DNA of 64,000 bases from positions 1 through 64,000 of the forward strand of contig JAHDDE010000006.1 of NCBI GenBank assembly GCA_020629515.1, written 5' to 3'. Origin of the DNA: Saprospiraceae bacterium (GTDB lineage Bacteria; Bacteroidota; Bacteroidia; Chitinophagales; Saprospiraceae). This document shows, one piece after another, positions 46,525-55,252 of the stretch (the first letter of the stretch is position 1; each line of letters starts with the position of its first letter). The notes under the pieces are model-generated. The model ran no database searches and had not been told where the DNA came from. It was given only the letters and a program-made list of their open reading frames with translations. Made by a program: the position numbers and the translations under genes.

Positions 46525-49455
46525 TTAAACAAGTGCTTCATATAAAATCTCAATAGGATGATAAGATTGTTGATCTGTGCCATCTTTGATCTGATGTCTA
46601 CAACTGGTTCCTGTTGCACATATTTCGAAATCTGTTCGTGATCTAATAGCGGGATATAAAATCATCTCTCCAATTTTCTGACTAATTTCATAATGCTCTT
46701 TTTCATAGCCAAAAGATCCAGCCATACCACAACACCCCGAAGGAATTAGCTCAACATGATAATTTTTGGGAAGTGATAAAATATTAATTGTATGAGTAAT
46801 ATCTGAAAGAGCCTTCTGATGACAATGTCCGTGAAACAATATCTTTTTTCTTTCTAATGTGAACGATTCTGAACTAATGTTCCCAGCTTCAACTTCCATT
46901 GCCAAAAATTCATCTATCAAATACACATTGTTTTTTAGCTCTTTCGCTTCGGCTCTAAATTCATTCCCTACTATATCAGGATACTCATCTCTGAAACTGA
47001 GAATACAGGACGGTTCGATCCCAATGAGAGGAGAAGTGCTATCAATTAACCCACTAAAAACAGCCACGTTTCTTTCTGCATGTTTTTTGGCTTTATCAAG
47101 AATCCCTTTTGAAAAGGCCGAACGACCAGACTCCTCATGATCCACAAAAAGAACTTTATAATTTAAAGAATTAAGCAATTTTACGGCCTTCTGCCCAATT
47201 ATCGATTCGTTATAATTAGTAAACTCATCTATGAAAAGATAAACCTCTTTTATAGGAGAATTCAATTCTTTAGACGTATATCTCTTAAGCCATTTTCGTA
47301 AAGGAACACTACTCAGAGTAGGTAAACTCCTTTCGGGAGCCACTCGTAAAATTTTCTTTAAGATTAATGACAGATATTGACTTCCTAACAAAGTATTATA
47401 AAGCCATGGGGCTACAGAACCGTATGAATTAATATCATTGATATAGGCGAACAATTTTGACCTTATCGGTGTCCCATTAGCTTTTTGATATTGATATTCG
47501 ACTTCAGCTTTAAGTTTAGACATATCCACATTGGAGGGGCATTCGGAAGAACAACCCTTGCAAGAAATACAAAGATCCATGACCTCTTTGAGCTCTATAT
47601 GGTCAAAAGAATTGGGCTTTTGAGTATTGGTTAAGAATTCTCTTAACACATTGGCTCGTCCCCTTGTACTATCTTTTTCATTATGAGTGGCCATATAACT
47701 CGGACACATCACCCCTCCTGAATGATGAGATTTTCGACAATCCCCTGATCCATTGCATTGCTCAGCAGCCTTTAAAATACCTCCTTGATCTTCAAAATTG
47801 AAAATAGTGTTTATATGGGGCTCAACTCTATCTGGTTCATATCTTAAATTTTCATTCATCGGAGGTGCGTCTAAAATTTTACCTCGATTGAATATACCTT
47901 TAGGATCCCACGCTAATTTGATTCTTTTAAATAATGAATAAACACTTTCTCCTACCATTAAAGGGATGAATGGTGCTCGAACTCTACCATCTCCATGCTC
48001 CCCACTTAATGAACCATTATATTTTTTGACTAACTCTGCTGATTTCTTACTGATTTTATAAAATTGTTCTACCTCTTTTGAGTTTTTCAGATTCAAGATG
48101 GGTCTTAAATGTATTTCTCCCGCTCCAACATGAGCATAGTAGACAGCATCTTGGCCAAAAGACTGCATTATATCAGCGAATTCGTCAATATATTGAGGCA
48201 AGACATCTATATCAACTGCAGTATCTTCTATGCAGGCCACTGCCTTTTTATCTATTGATAAGTTAGCCAATACTCCTAACCCTGCACTTCTTAGCTTCCA
48301 AACTTTATGGGTACTTTCAGCATCTATAATTGGATAAGCATAGCCTTTATTTTCATTCTTCAGTGATGCAATTAATTGCTGAACAGAATCATTTAACTCT
48401 TCGAGACTATGCGCTCTCATCTCTATTAATAATAAAGCCATAGGGTCACCCGAAACAAAAAATCTGTACTTATTAATTTCTTTATTTTGCTTAGTACAGT
48501 CCAAAATAGTTTTATCCATAAGCTCACACGCATATGGTTCATGTTTCATAACTACTTGAGTTGCTCTCAAACTTTCTTCGAGAGAGTCAAAGTGAACCGC
48601 TACAACAACATTTTCCTTAGGCGGCAGATCATCAAGAGCAATTTTAATTTTTGAAGTGAGCATCAATGTTCCTTCAGACCCACATAACAGCTTAGCTAAA
48701 TTGATTCTTTCTCCCTTTGGACTAAATGGTAAGTCGTCCATGATTGAATCAATAGCGTATCCTGTGTTTCTCCTCTTAATTGATTTGGGAGGTAATTGTG
48801 CGAGCAGCTCACTTCTAATCTTTTCATCACTAAGATCATGATATATTTGACCGTAAATTTTACCAATTAGAGATTTACTGTCAATATGTTTAAAAAACTC
48901 CTGATTAGTTATTGGCCCAAATGAAGCAATGGTAGCATCGCTTAGCACACCAGTAACTTCAATAATTTTATCTCTTGTGGATCCGTATTTAATCGAATTT
49001 GTCCCACATGAATTATTCCCTATCATTCCACCTATCATTGCCCTATTGGCGGTAGATGTGATTGGACTAAAAAATAGACCATGTTCCTCTAAAATCTTAT
49101 TAAGATCATCTCTCACTACACCCGGTTCTACCTCGACCCATTTTTCTTGGACATTGATAGAAATAATAGACTTCATAAATCTCCCAGTATCGACTACAAT
49201 GCCATCTCCTACGCATTGCCCAGCTAAAGAAGTTCCAGCTGATCTTGGAATTAAATATGTATCATTACTACTTGCAAATTGAACCAATTTTTGAAGATCT
49301 TCCGTAGATTTTGGAAATGCTACGGCAATAGGTAATTCCCTATAAACCGATGCGTCTGTCGCATATAAGGTTTTGTACAAGTTATCAAAAAACAAGTCAC
49401 CTTCAAGCAAATCCTTGAGCTGTTGCAAAGTAGACACATCGATAAAGGTGCTCAA
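46525..49455 (-). CDS. FAD-linked oxidase fused to Fe-S/CCG domains (D-lactate or 2-hydroxyacid dehydrogenase-like)
   Basis: 976 residues. Residues about 20-500 form the VAO-type FAD domain (LIPRSAGTSLAGQC, MIGGMIGNNSCGTN, YYAHVGAGEIHLRPIL). From about 570 come 4Fe-4S motifs, CNGSGDCRKSHHSGGVMCPSY then CISCKGCSSECP. The C-terminal cysteine-rich part has the CCG-type blocks GHCHQKAL and SGCCGMAGSFGY. The layout matches GlpC/GlcF-GlcD fusions such as YdiJ, which oxidise D-2-hydroxy acids and feed electrons to quinone. The start appears to be TTG at 49455, as no ATG is near. A -7 box lies 35 bp upstream. Confidence 0.87.
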   Translation of the reverse strand: MSTFIDVSTLQQLKDLLEGDLFFDNLYKTLYATDASVYRELPIAVAFPKSTEDLQKLVQFASSNDTYLIPRSAGTSLAGQCVGDGIVVDTGRFMKSIISINVQEKWVEVEPGVVRDDLNKILEEHGLFFSPITSTANRAMIGGMIGNNSCGTNSIKYGSTRDKIIEVTGVLSDATIASFGPITNQEFFKHIDSKSLIGKIYGQIYHDLSDEKIRSELLAQLPPKSIKRRNTGYAIDSIMDDLPFSPKGERINLAKLLCGSEGTLMLTSKIKIALDDLPPKENVVVAVHFDSLEESLRATQVVMKHEPYACELMDKTILDCTKQNKEINKYRFFVSGDPMALLLIEMRAHSLEELNDSVQQLIASLKNENKGYAYPIIDAESTHKVWKLRSAGLGVLANLSIDKKAVACIEDTAVDIDVLPQYIDEFADIMQSFGQDAVYYAHVGAGEIHLRPILNLKNSKEVEQFYKISKKSAELVKKYNGSLSGEHGDGRVRAPFIPLMVGESVYSLFKRIKLAWDPKGIFNRGKILDAPPMNENLRYEPDRVEPHINTIFNFEDQGGILKAAEQCNGSGDCRKSHHSGGVMCPSYMATHNEKDSTRGRANVLREFLTNTQKPNSFDHIELKEVMDLCISCKGCSSECPSNVDMSKLKAEVEYQYQKANGTPIRSKLFAYINDINSYGSVAPWLYNTLLGSQYLSLILKKILRVAPERSLPTLSSVPLRKWLKRYTSKELNSPIKEVYLFIDEFTNYNESIIGQKAVKLLNSLNYKVLFVDHEESGRSAFSKGILDKAKKHAERNVAVFSGLIDSTSPLIGIEPSCILSFRDEYPDIVGNEFRAEAKELKNNVYLIDEFLAMEVEAGNISSESFTLERKKILFHGHCHQKALSDITHTINILSLPKNYHVELIPSGCCGMAGSFGYEKEHYEISQKIGEMILYPAIRSRTDFEICATGTSCRHQIKDGTDQQSYHPIEILYEALV

Positions 49456-49490
49456 TTCAATAATTAATTTTATTAGTTCTTTAACGCACT

Positions 49491-49498
49491 CAAATATA
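49491..49498 (-). promoter_or_regulatory. -7 box for the FAD/Fe-S oxidoreductase gene
   Basis: The minus strand reads TATATTTG, an exact TAnnTTTG match, 35 bp before the TTG start. It faces a plus-strand -7 box at 49530, forming a compact divergent promoter region. Confidence 0.45.
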
Positions 49499-49529
49499 AC
49501 CTAATGGGTCCTATTGTTCCTTTTATTCA

Positions 49530-49537
49530 TAGCTTTG
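49530..49537 (+). promoter_or_regulatory. -7 box for the CotH-family gene
   Basis: TAGCTTTG matches TAnnTTTG exactly and ends 23 bp before the GTG start of the CotH-family gene. No good -33 element at normal spacing was seen. Confidence 0.45.
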
Positions 49538-49560
49538 AATGAACTTGCATTTTAATTATC

Positions 49561-51426
49561 GTGAATCAATCAAAAAATAGTCTTTATCTCTTATTGTTTC
49601 TTTTAAGTTTTGGTGGATGCTTGATCGGTCAAGAGTCAATTTCTTTCAGTAGAGAAAGAGGATACTTCAATGTCCCTTTTCAATTAGAACTTTCAAGTCC
49701 TGTGAGCGGAGCAAATATTTACTATACTTTGGATGGGACTGAGCCAACTATAGGTAACTCGATTCGATATACTGAGCCGATATCTATTTCCAACACTATT
49801 TCCTTAAAAGTGATATTGGAGAATAATGACGAAGTATCAAAAAGCATTACCTCAAGCTATATCTATATCCCTGAGTTGCTTAGCTCTAAGGTTTTAGATA
49901 AGGGTATTACAGAATCAAAAAAATATAAGAATAAAATTGAGTCTTCATTCAAAGCCTTACCCGTTGTCCTGATACATACAGATGCGGAACCACAAAATTT
50001 AATAGAGCAAGATATACCTGCATCGGCAGAAATAATTTGGCCTGATCTCAGCCAAACTTCAATACAAGTTAATTGTGGTATCCAAACTTGGGGTGCAAGT
50101 CCGTCTAATCCTAAAAAGAATTATAGGCTCGAATTCAGAGATTCTTATGGACCCAAGAAACTTAAGGCTGATCTTTTTAAAGTAGACAACTACAATACCA
50201 TAATAGATCCGATAGATTCAAAAAAATCCTTTAAAAATCTATTATTACGTGCTGGCAGCCAAGACGCCTTAAACGCAGAATTCGGCAACGAAAATTTAGC
50301 ACAATATGTCCGTAATCGAGTTAACTACGATATCCAAATGCATATGGGATATAAAGTGCCTCATGGAAGATTCGTTCATGTCTTTTTCAATAATGAGTAT
50401 CTCGGCCAATATCACCTTTTAGAACGAGTTGATGCAGCATTTTTAGAAGATTATCATGGTGGGAAGGAGTCTAAATATGAAGTTTACAAAAGCGGAAAAA
50501 TACTCAATGGCCCAGTTAAAGAGGTAGAACAATCTGAGTGGTCAAAACTAGAAGGTTATGTGAACTTTTCGTCGTTGGAGGCTATGAAAGAGACTAATAA
50601 GAAAATCAATCTAATATCTGCCGCAGACTACTTGATACTCATGGCTTATAGTTCTGGACATGATTGGGGATCACATTCAAACTGCTTGGCTTATACTAAT
50701 CTAAAATCTAAAAAGAGTGGGTATCATTTTCTGATTCATGATACGGATTTTAGTTTTGGAAATGGTGGCAGTTGGCATCCTGAATATTCTGGACAAATTG
50801 ATTATTTCAGGGCACCACTTATAGATGATGGTCCTGTACCAGACAATCTTATTCAGGAGTTAGAATTTAAAATTTTGTTGATGGATCGTTTTCAACTGCA
50901 TTGTTATAATAACGGAATTCTTACTCCAGATAGATTAAAAACCCTATACTCTTCACGTATACAACAAGTGAAAGAATCATTGATAGCAGAATCTGCAAGG
51001 TGGGGAAGTTATGTATATAATTATGCAGAATTCCATGTAGCTTCTGATATGTGGGATGTAGATGATGAGTTTAATGCGGAGACAAAAAGAGTCCTAAACA
51101 AATTCATCCCTGAACGTACAGATGAAATGATATCCTATTTCAGAGATAATAAGCTTATTTCATCATTGCAGGCTGCCAAGTTAAAATTCAATGTTAAGAA
51201 ACAACTATTACAAATTAAAAACCCAAATAGACAAGGGACCATCTATTATACCTTAGATGGTAGCGATCCAAGATTATTTGGAGGAGGTATAAGCCCTTCG
51301 GCCCTTCCCTATCAAAAGCCACTTAATATTGATCAAAATCAGACTATTAAAATGAGAATTGTTGATACGGCTCAACCAATGGATACTATTGATAGATGGT
51401 CTGCGATTATTACTTTTCGTTCTTAG
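49561..51426 (+). CDS. Secreted CotH-kinase family protein with two chitobiase-like flanking domains
   Basis: 621 residues with a signal peptide (about 1-23, ending LIGQ). A chitobiase/beta-hexosaminidase C-terminal-type module follows (about 30-95, IYYTLDGTEPT), and then the CotH domain (about 130-480): ASPSNPKKNYRLEFRD, GRFVHVFFNNEYLGQYHLLERVD and IHDTDFSFGNG, with the Asp residues expected to bind nucleotide and metal. A second such module closes the chain (about 555-620, IYYTLDGSDPR). CotH is a protein kinase in spore coats; secreted bacterial forms are poorly studied. No T9SS tail is seen. The start is GTG. Confidence 0.85.
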   Translation: MNQSKNSLYLLLFLLSFGGCLIGQESISFSRERGYFNVPFQLELSSPVSGANIYYTLDGTEPTIGNSIRYTEPISISNTISLKVILENNDEVSKSITSSYIYIPELLSSKVLDKGITESKKYKNKIESSFKALPVVLIHTDAEPQNLIEQDIPASAEIIWPDLSQTSIQVNCGIQTWGASPSNPKKNYRLEFRDSYGPKKLKADLFKVDNYNTIIDPIDSKKSFKNLLLRAGSQDALNAEFGNENLAQYVRNRVNYDIQMHMGYKVPHGRFVHVFFNNEYLGQYHLLERVDAAFLEDYHGGKESKYEVYKSGKILNGPVKEVEQSEWSKLEGYVNFSSLEAMKETNKKINLISAADYLILMAYSSGHDWGSHSNCLAYTNLKSKKSGYHFLIHDTDFSFGNGGSWHPEYSGQIDYFRAPLIDDGPVPDNLIQELEFKILLMDRFQLHCYNNGILTPDRLKTLYSSRIQQVKESLIAESARWGSYVYNYAEFHVASDMWDVDDEFNAETKRVLNKFIPERTDEMISYFRDNKLISSLQAAKLKFNVKKQLLQIKNPNRQGTIYYTLDGSDPRLFGGGISPSALPYQKPLNIDQNQTIKMRIVDTAQPMDTIDRWSAIITFRS

Positions 51427-52646
51427 ATAGTAATGTTCCATCCAAGAGCTAAATAATTCGGTCTTCTAAAAACAATACCACTTTGGTTGTAATAATTATT
51501 CCTTGCGAGTTCAGGAGTCTGCTCCCCTACGCTTCCATTTCTCCACGTATAGGCGATTTGAAATTTTACCTTATTGGATGGATAATAATTCAGAGACAGC
51601 TCGGTATAATTATCTTCTCCAGAAAAGGTGCCCAACTCTGACGCTGTCATAAAGTCTATAGTGTCTGTACCACCATCCATCGCCACATAACTTATCACAG
51701 CCTCTAAATGCTTATGATCAGACAAGTTATGATTCAACCCAAACTTAGCTACCCAGGTATATACATTAGAGTTTAAACCGTCAGATACTCTGTTTAATTT
51801 TGCCCACTCTCCCATTAAGTTTATTGGGCCCCAGTTAGCCAATAAATCCCAACTTATTAAATCATTTGAATTGAAATTAGATCCTGTTCCTTGATGAGAT
51901 ATAGAATAAGCGAGCGTTATTCCTTTTCTTTGTCCAAAATAATTTTGCAATCGTGCAGAGCTATAATTTTTAATTCCTGGATCCCCGATATGTAGCGCCC
52001 CTCTAAACGCCAAGATATTGGAAGACTTCTGGCCTGATGTAATTGATCCAATGCTATATAAAGGGTTAAAATACCCAATATTGTAACTAATGGCCAATGG
52101 AGCACTTGATGAGATGTACATCCCCCCGATGTTTAACCCAATACTCCTTCCAGGTCCAGTACCCACAATATGTCTTCTAATATAATTTTGAGTCCATGAT
52201 TTTTCTAAAGAATTTACTTTAAAAGGGCTGGTTATTGACTCTCTGGTTACTCTTGGAGAAAAATATCCAAATGTAACATGAAGGAGGTCATTATTTTGAT
52301 TGATTTTATACGTCCCATATGCATCCCAAAGTCTAATTCTCGGAGAAGGCCCGTTATTAGGCCCTCCTACGACTCCGTCGTATAAATCTTTACCTACGTT
52401 ATCACTCGCCCCTACAAAAGCAAACCTCAATCGTTCGTTAAAACTTCCTTTAATACCGATTCTCGACCGTCTTAATTGCAAAGTAATTCTACTGTCTATT
52501 GATGTATTGTTAGAATAATCAAATGTGCCAGCTGATGATGCTCCCCAAAACTGAAAAGCTAAAACTGGTTTTATATCTACATCAACCTGTCCTTGAACAT
52601 AAATAGAGCAAAGAAAAAATATACAAACAACTAAATAATTTTGCAT
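51423..52646 (-). CDS. Outer-membrane porin-like beta-barrel protein
   Basis: 407 residues: signal peptide (about 1-19), then beta-strand-rich sequence with many aromatic girdle residues and a C-terminal ALGWNITI strand. The early block LQLRRSRIGIKGSFNERLRFAF resembles OprO/OprP-type porins of Bacteroidota, which pass anions. The last gene of the minus-strand run trx - YeeE-type - YedE-type - porin (12 bp after the preceding gene), it is a plausible outer-membrane entry for the sulfur anion handled by its neighbours. Its stop overlaps that of the convergent CotH-family gene by 4 bp. Confidence 0.75.
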   Translation of the reverse strand: MQNYLVVCIFFLCSIYVQGQVDVDIKPVLAFQFWGASSAGTFDYSNNTSIDSRITLQLRRSRIGIKGSFNERLRFAFVGASDNVGKDLYDGVVGGPNNGPSPRIRLWDAYGTYKINQNNDLLHVTFGYFSPRVTRESITSPFKVNSLEKSWTQNYIRRHIVGTGPGRSIGLNIGGMYISSSAPLAISYNIGYFNPLYSIGSITSGQKSSNILAFRGALHIGDPGIKNYSSARLQNYFGQRKGITLAYSISHQGTGSNFNSNDLISWDLLANWGPINLMGEWAKLNRVSDGLNSNVYTWVAKFGLNHNLSDHKHLEAVISYVAMDGGTDTIDFMTASELGTFSGEDNYTELSLNYYPSNKVKFQIAYTWRNGSVGEQTPELARNNYYNQSGIVFRRPNYLALGWNITI

Positions 52647-52658
52647 AACGTAATCGAA

Positions 52659-53075
52659 TCAATGAGGTAATCTATCGCGAATAATACCGTAAACATAAGT
52701 GCCAAAAAGTGCACTAATTATAACAATGATGATTACGAAAGCGCCATGACCTAAAAGTACATAAAGTGGTCCAGGACATGCACCTGTCATTGCCCAACCA
52801 AAGCCAAATAATGTTCCGCCGATTATACTTGCTTTATATGTTTCAGGTTTAGCTTTTATCGTGATTGGTACTCCAAAAAAGGAATTGAGTTTACGTCTTT
52901 TGATCAATTGATGCAGCAATATTCCTAAAACTACTGCTACTCCAATAATCCCATACATATGGATACTGTGAAACAAAAACATTTCTTGAATTCGGTACCA
53001 AGAAATAGCTTCGGATTTAGTCATTACGACACCAAATAGAATTCCTACTGATAAAAAAGATAAGTTCTTAGGCAT
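52659..53075 (-). CDS. YeeE/YedE-family half-transporter (GACPGP half)
   Basis: 138 residues with about four hydrophobic segments; belongs to the YeeE/YedE (thiosulfate transporter TsuA-like) superfamily. It carries the conserved cysteine motif GFGWAMTGACPGP, here in the second of a pair of half-size proteins. In full-length YeeE/TsuA two such cysteine motifs lie in one chain and relay the thiosulfate. It starts 4 bp after the upstream half and presumably pairs with it in the inner membrane. Substrate is inferred from the family. Confidence 0.85.
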   Translation of the reverse strand: MPKNLSFLSVGILFGVVMTKSEAISWYRIQEMFLFHSIHMYGIIGVAVVLGILLHQLIKRRKLNSFFGVPITIKAKPETYKASIIGGTLFGFGWAMTGACPGPLYVLLGHGAFVIIIVIISALFGTYVYGIIRDRLPH

Positions 53076-53079
53076 ATTA

Positions 53080-53646
53080 TTAAAGATTTAGAATTATAGG
53101 AAGCAAAACATGAGTTGTTAATAGTCCTCCAATAAAAAAACCTATAACAGCAACTAAAGAAGGTAGCTGCAAATTAGAAAGCCCACTTATCGCATGACCG
53201 GAAGTACATCCCCCAGCATATCGAGTCCCAAAGCCAATTAAAAATCCACCGCCTATAAATAATATGATTCCTTTTATGGTGAATAATGACTCAATACTGA
53301 ATAAATCAATCGGATATTGTGCTTCACCAGGGTGAGAAATGTTCAATTCTTTCAGATGTTCTATAGTTGCTAAAGATAGCTGTATTGGTTCCTGGTCATT
53401 GAGTAAAGTAGAAGCAATCGCTCCGCCCACAATAGAACCGAAAATAAAATACATGAGCCACAAATGATCCTTCCAGTTGTAATCAAAATAACTGGCATTT
53501 TTACCAAATCCCACTGCAGAACAAACATGTCTAAAAGACGAAGAAACACCAAATCGTTGACCTAAGAAAAGTAATAACGCCATTACAACGACTATCATTA
53601 CACCAGATATAGCCCAATGCCAAGGCTGACTTATAATATCTATCAT
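53080..53646 (-). CDS. YeeE/YedE-family half-transporter (GGCTSGH half)
   Basis: 188 residues with about five hydrophobic segments. The motif GFGTRYAGGCTSGHAISG carries the conserved Cys of the first half of YeeE-type thiosulfate transporters. It lies in a cassette between the thioredoxin gene (66 bp upstream) and its 138-residue partner (4-bp gap). The pair is likely to import thiosulfate or a related sulfane-sulfur anion, but sequence alone cannot set the substrate or direction. Confidence 0.86.
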   Translation of the reverse strand: MIDIISQPWHWAISGVMIVVVMALLLFLGQRFGVSSSFRHVCSAVGFGKNASYFDYNWKDHLWLMYFIFGSIVGGAIASTLLNDQEPIQLSLATIEHLKELNISHPGEAQYPIDLFSIESLFTIKGIILFIGGGFLIGFGTRYAGGCTSGHAISGLSNLQLPSLVAVIGFFIGGLLTTHVLLPIILNL

Positions 53647-53712
53647 AAATATCTATTAAATGTGAGAATTGCGAAATTAACTCTCTTTAAATGAAAGAAA
53701 AAGTAAATTGTG

Positions 53713-54018
53713 TTAATAGAACTTCTGGAGAGCCTGTTCTAATTGATGTTTTGAATGAACCCCTGATTTTCTCCAAACGATTTTCCCTTTTTGGTATATC
53801 ATGATGGTTGGTACGCTCTTGACACTTAGTCGATTCGCTAATTTTTGGTTTTTATCAATATCTATTTTGATAACTTTTGCTTTACCTTTTACTGATTTTG
53901 CCACTTCTGAAAGTGTCGGATTCATCATCTTACACGGGCCACACCAAGTCGCGTAAAAATCAACCAAAGTAGGGCGATCCGACATGACGGTGTCATAAAA
54001 AGAAGACTTCTTTGACAT
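53713..54018 (-). CDS. Thioredoxin-family protein
   Basis: 101 residues of plain thioredoxin fold without a signal peptide, so cytoplasmic. The redox motif is WCGPCKM (Cys at about 26 and 29), with VKSVPTIMIY containing the cis-Pro. It could reduce sulfane sulfur or the persulfide delivered by the downstream YeeE/YedE pair. A role as a general thioredoxin is equally possible. It is upstream of, and probably co-transcribed with, the transporter halves. Confidence 0.9.
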   Translation of the reverse strand: MSKKSSFYDTVMSDRPTLVDFYATWCGPCKMMNPTLSEVAKSVKGKAKVIKIDIDKNQKLANRLSVKSVPTIMIYQKGKIVWRKSGVHSKHQLEQALQKFY

Positions 54019-54070
54019 GTATACTATTTAAGAATTAAAACAATTAAATCAATAAATAAGTTTCTAAAAA

Positions 54071-55177
54071 CTATTCTCTTGAATGTATTGTACCTGTTCG
54101 ATCTCTTAAAGAAGACCCTTTCCTATTTCTAAAAACACTAATTATTTCTGCTGAAATGGCTAGTGCAATTTCTTCTGGAGATTCTGCCCCTATATCTAAA
54201 CCAACAGGAGAATAAAAATTACGTCCCGACAAAAGGTCTATCGACACACCTTCCTTCTTTAATTCAGCTTGCATCTTTTTAGATCTTTTGCGAGGCCCAA
54301 GCATACCTATATAACAAGCTTCACCGACACCAATTGTTTTGAGCATTTTCTTATCCCAATTAAAATCATGCGTCATTAATACTATCGCCGTGTATTCATC
54401 TATCTCGACTTGATCGACTTTATCATAAGTATTGATAGATTTTACATTATTGAGCATTAGATGATGCAGCTTTCTTTCTGTACCAACTATATGAATTTCC
54501 CAACCCATCTCATGTGCTATACCTATAAAGGCGTTGGCATCATAATTATCTCCTATTAGAATCAATTTCAATTCTGGACGTATGTACTCAATTAACACTT
54601 TTAACTTCTGGCCATTGGCATTGGTCAGTGCATATACTTTTGATTTTTTACGCCTTACAACTTCTTTTGTAAGTTTATCTAACAAATCAATATCTACATT
54701 GATCAAATCCGCATAAGCATCTGATAGATTTGAATCTCCGAATGGATATATGTTTGATTCAATGTTTTTGTCCAATGATTGATAAAAGATAGCTGGAACA
54801 CGTTGATTCTGAATAGTTTTTAATCTCTCTACTGGGTTATTATAATCCTTAGGGTCCAGAGGAATGAATAAAACCTCTATTCTACCATTACAACCCAATC
54901 CAACACCAATCTGGTGGGCATCATCATCCATAGTATCATAAACAACTATAGATGGAATATCATTATATATAGCTTTCTGAGCTTGCCTTAGAGCATCTCC
55001 TTCTAAACAACCTCCGCTTATACCTCCAGTCCAATGCCCACTACTACGGACAAACATCCTGGCCCCTATTCTACGATATGCTGATTCTTCCACCTGAACA
55101 ACAATAGCGAGCGCAGCTTTTTCTGTCGACCAATCAGTATCGTCATATTGTTTGATTATTTTTCTAATCTCCTTCAT
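54071..55177 (-). CDS. XdhC/CoxI-family protein
   Basis: 368 residues of the XdhC/CoxI family, maturation factors that deliver or sulfurate the molybdenum cofactor of xanthine dehydrogenase and CO dehydrogenase-type enzymes. The N-terminal domain has SGGCLEGDALRQA and GLGCNGRIEVLF. The C-terminal Rossmann-like domain has GMLGPRKRSKKM and GLDIGAESPEEIALAI. I chose ATG at 55177 over a TTG five codons upstream. No molybdenum hydroxylase gene is in the window. It lies 52 bp upstream of the thioredoxin gene on the same strand, so a sulfur link is possible. Confidence 0.87.
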   Translation of the reverse strand: MKEIRKIIKQYDDTDWSTEKAALAIVVQVEESAYRRIGARMFVRSSGHWTGGISGGCLEGDALRQAQKAIYNDIPSIVVYDTMDDDAHQIGVGLGCNGRIEVLFIPLDPKDYNNPVERLKTIQNQRVPAIFYQSLDKNIESNIYPFGDSNLSDAYADLINVDIDLLDKLTKEVVRRKKSKVYALTNANGQKLKVLIEYIRPELKLILIGDNYDANAFIGIAHEMGWEIHIVGTERKLHHLMLNNVKSINTYDKVDQVEIDEYTAIVLMTHDFNWDKKMLKTIGVGEACYIGMLGPRKRSKKMQAELKKEGVSIDLLSGRNFYSPVGLDIGAESPEEIALAISAEIISVFRNRKGSSLRDRTGTIHSRE

Positions 55178-55252
55178 ACAAGTAGTAGGCAAAGATTAGA
55201 AAAATATTCTGACAGGTCTTATTTAATTTAAACTATTGAGCCGACTTCCATA

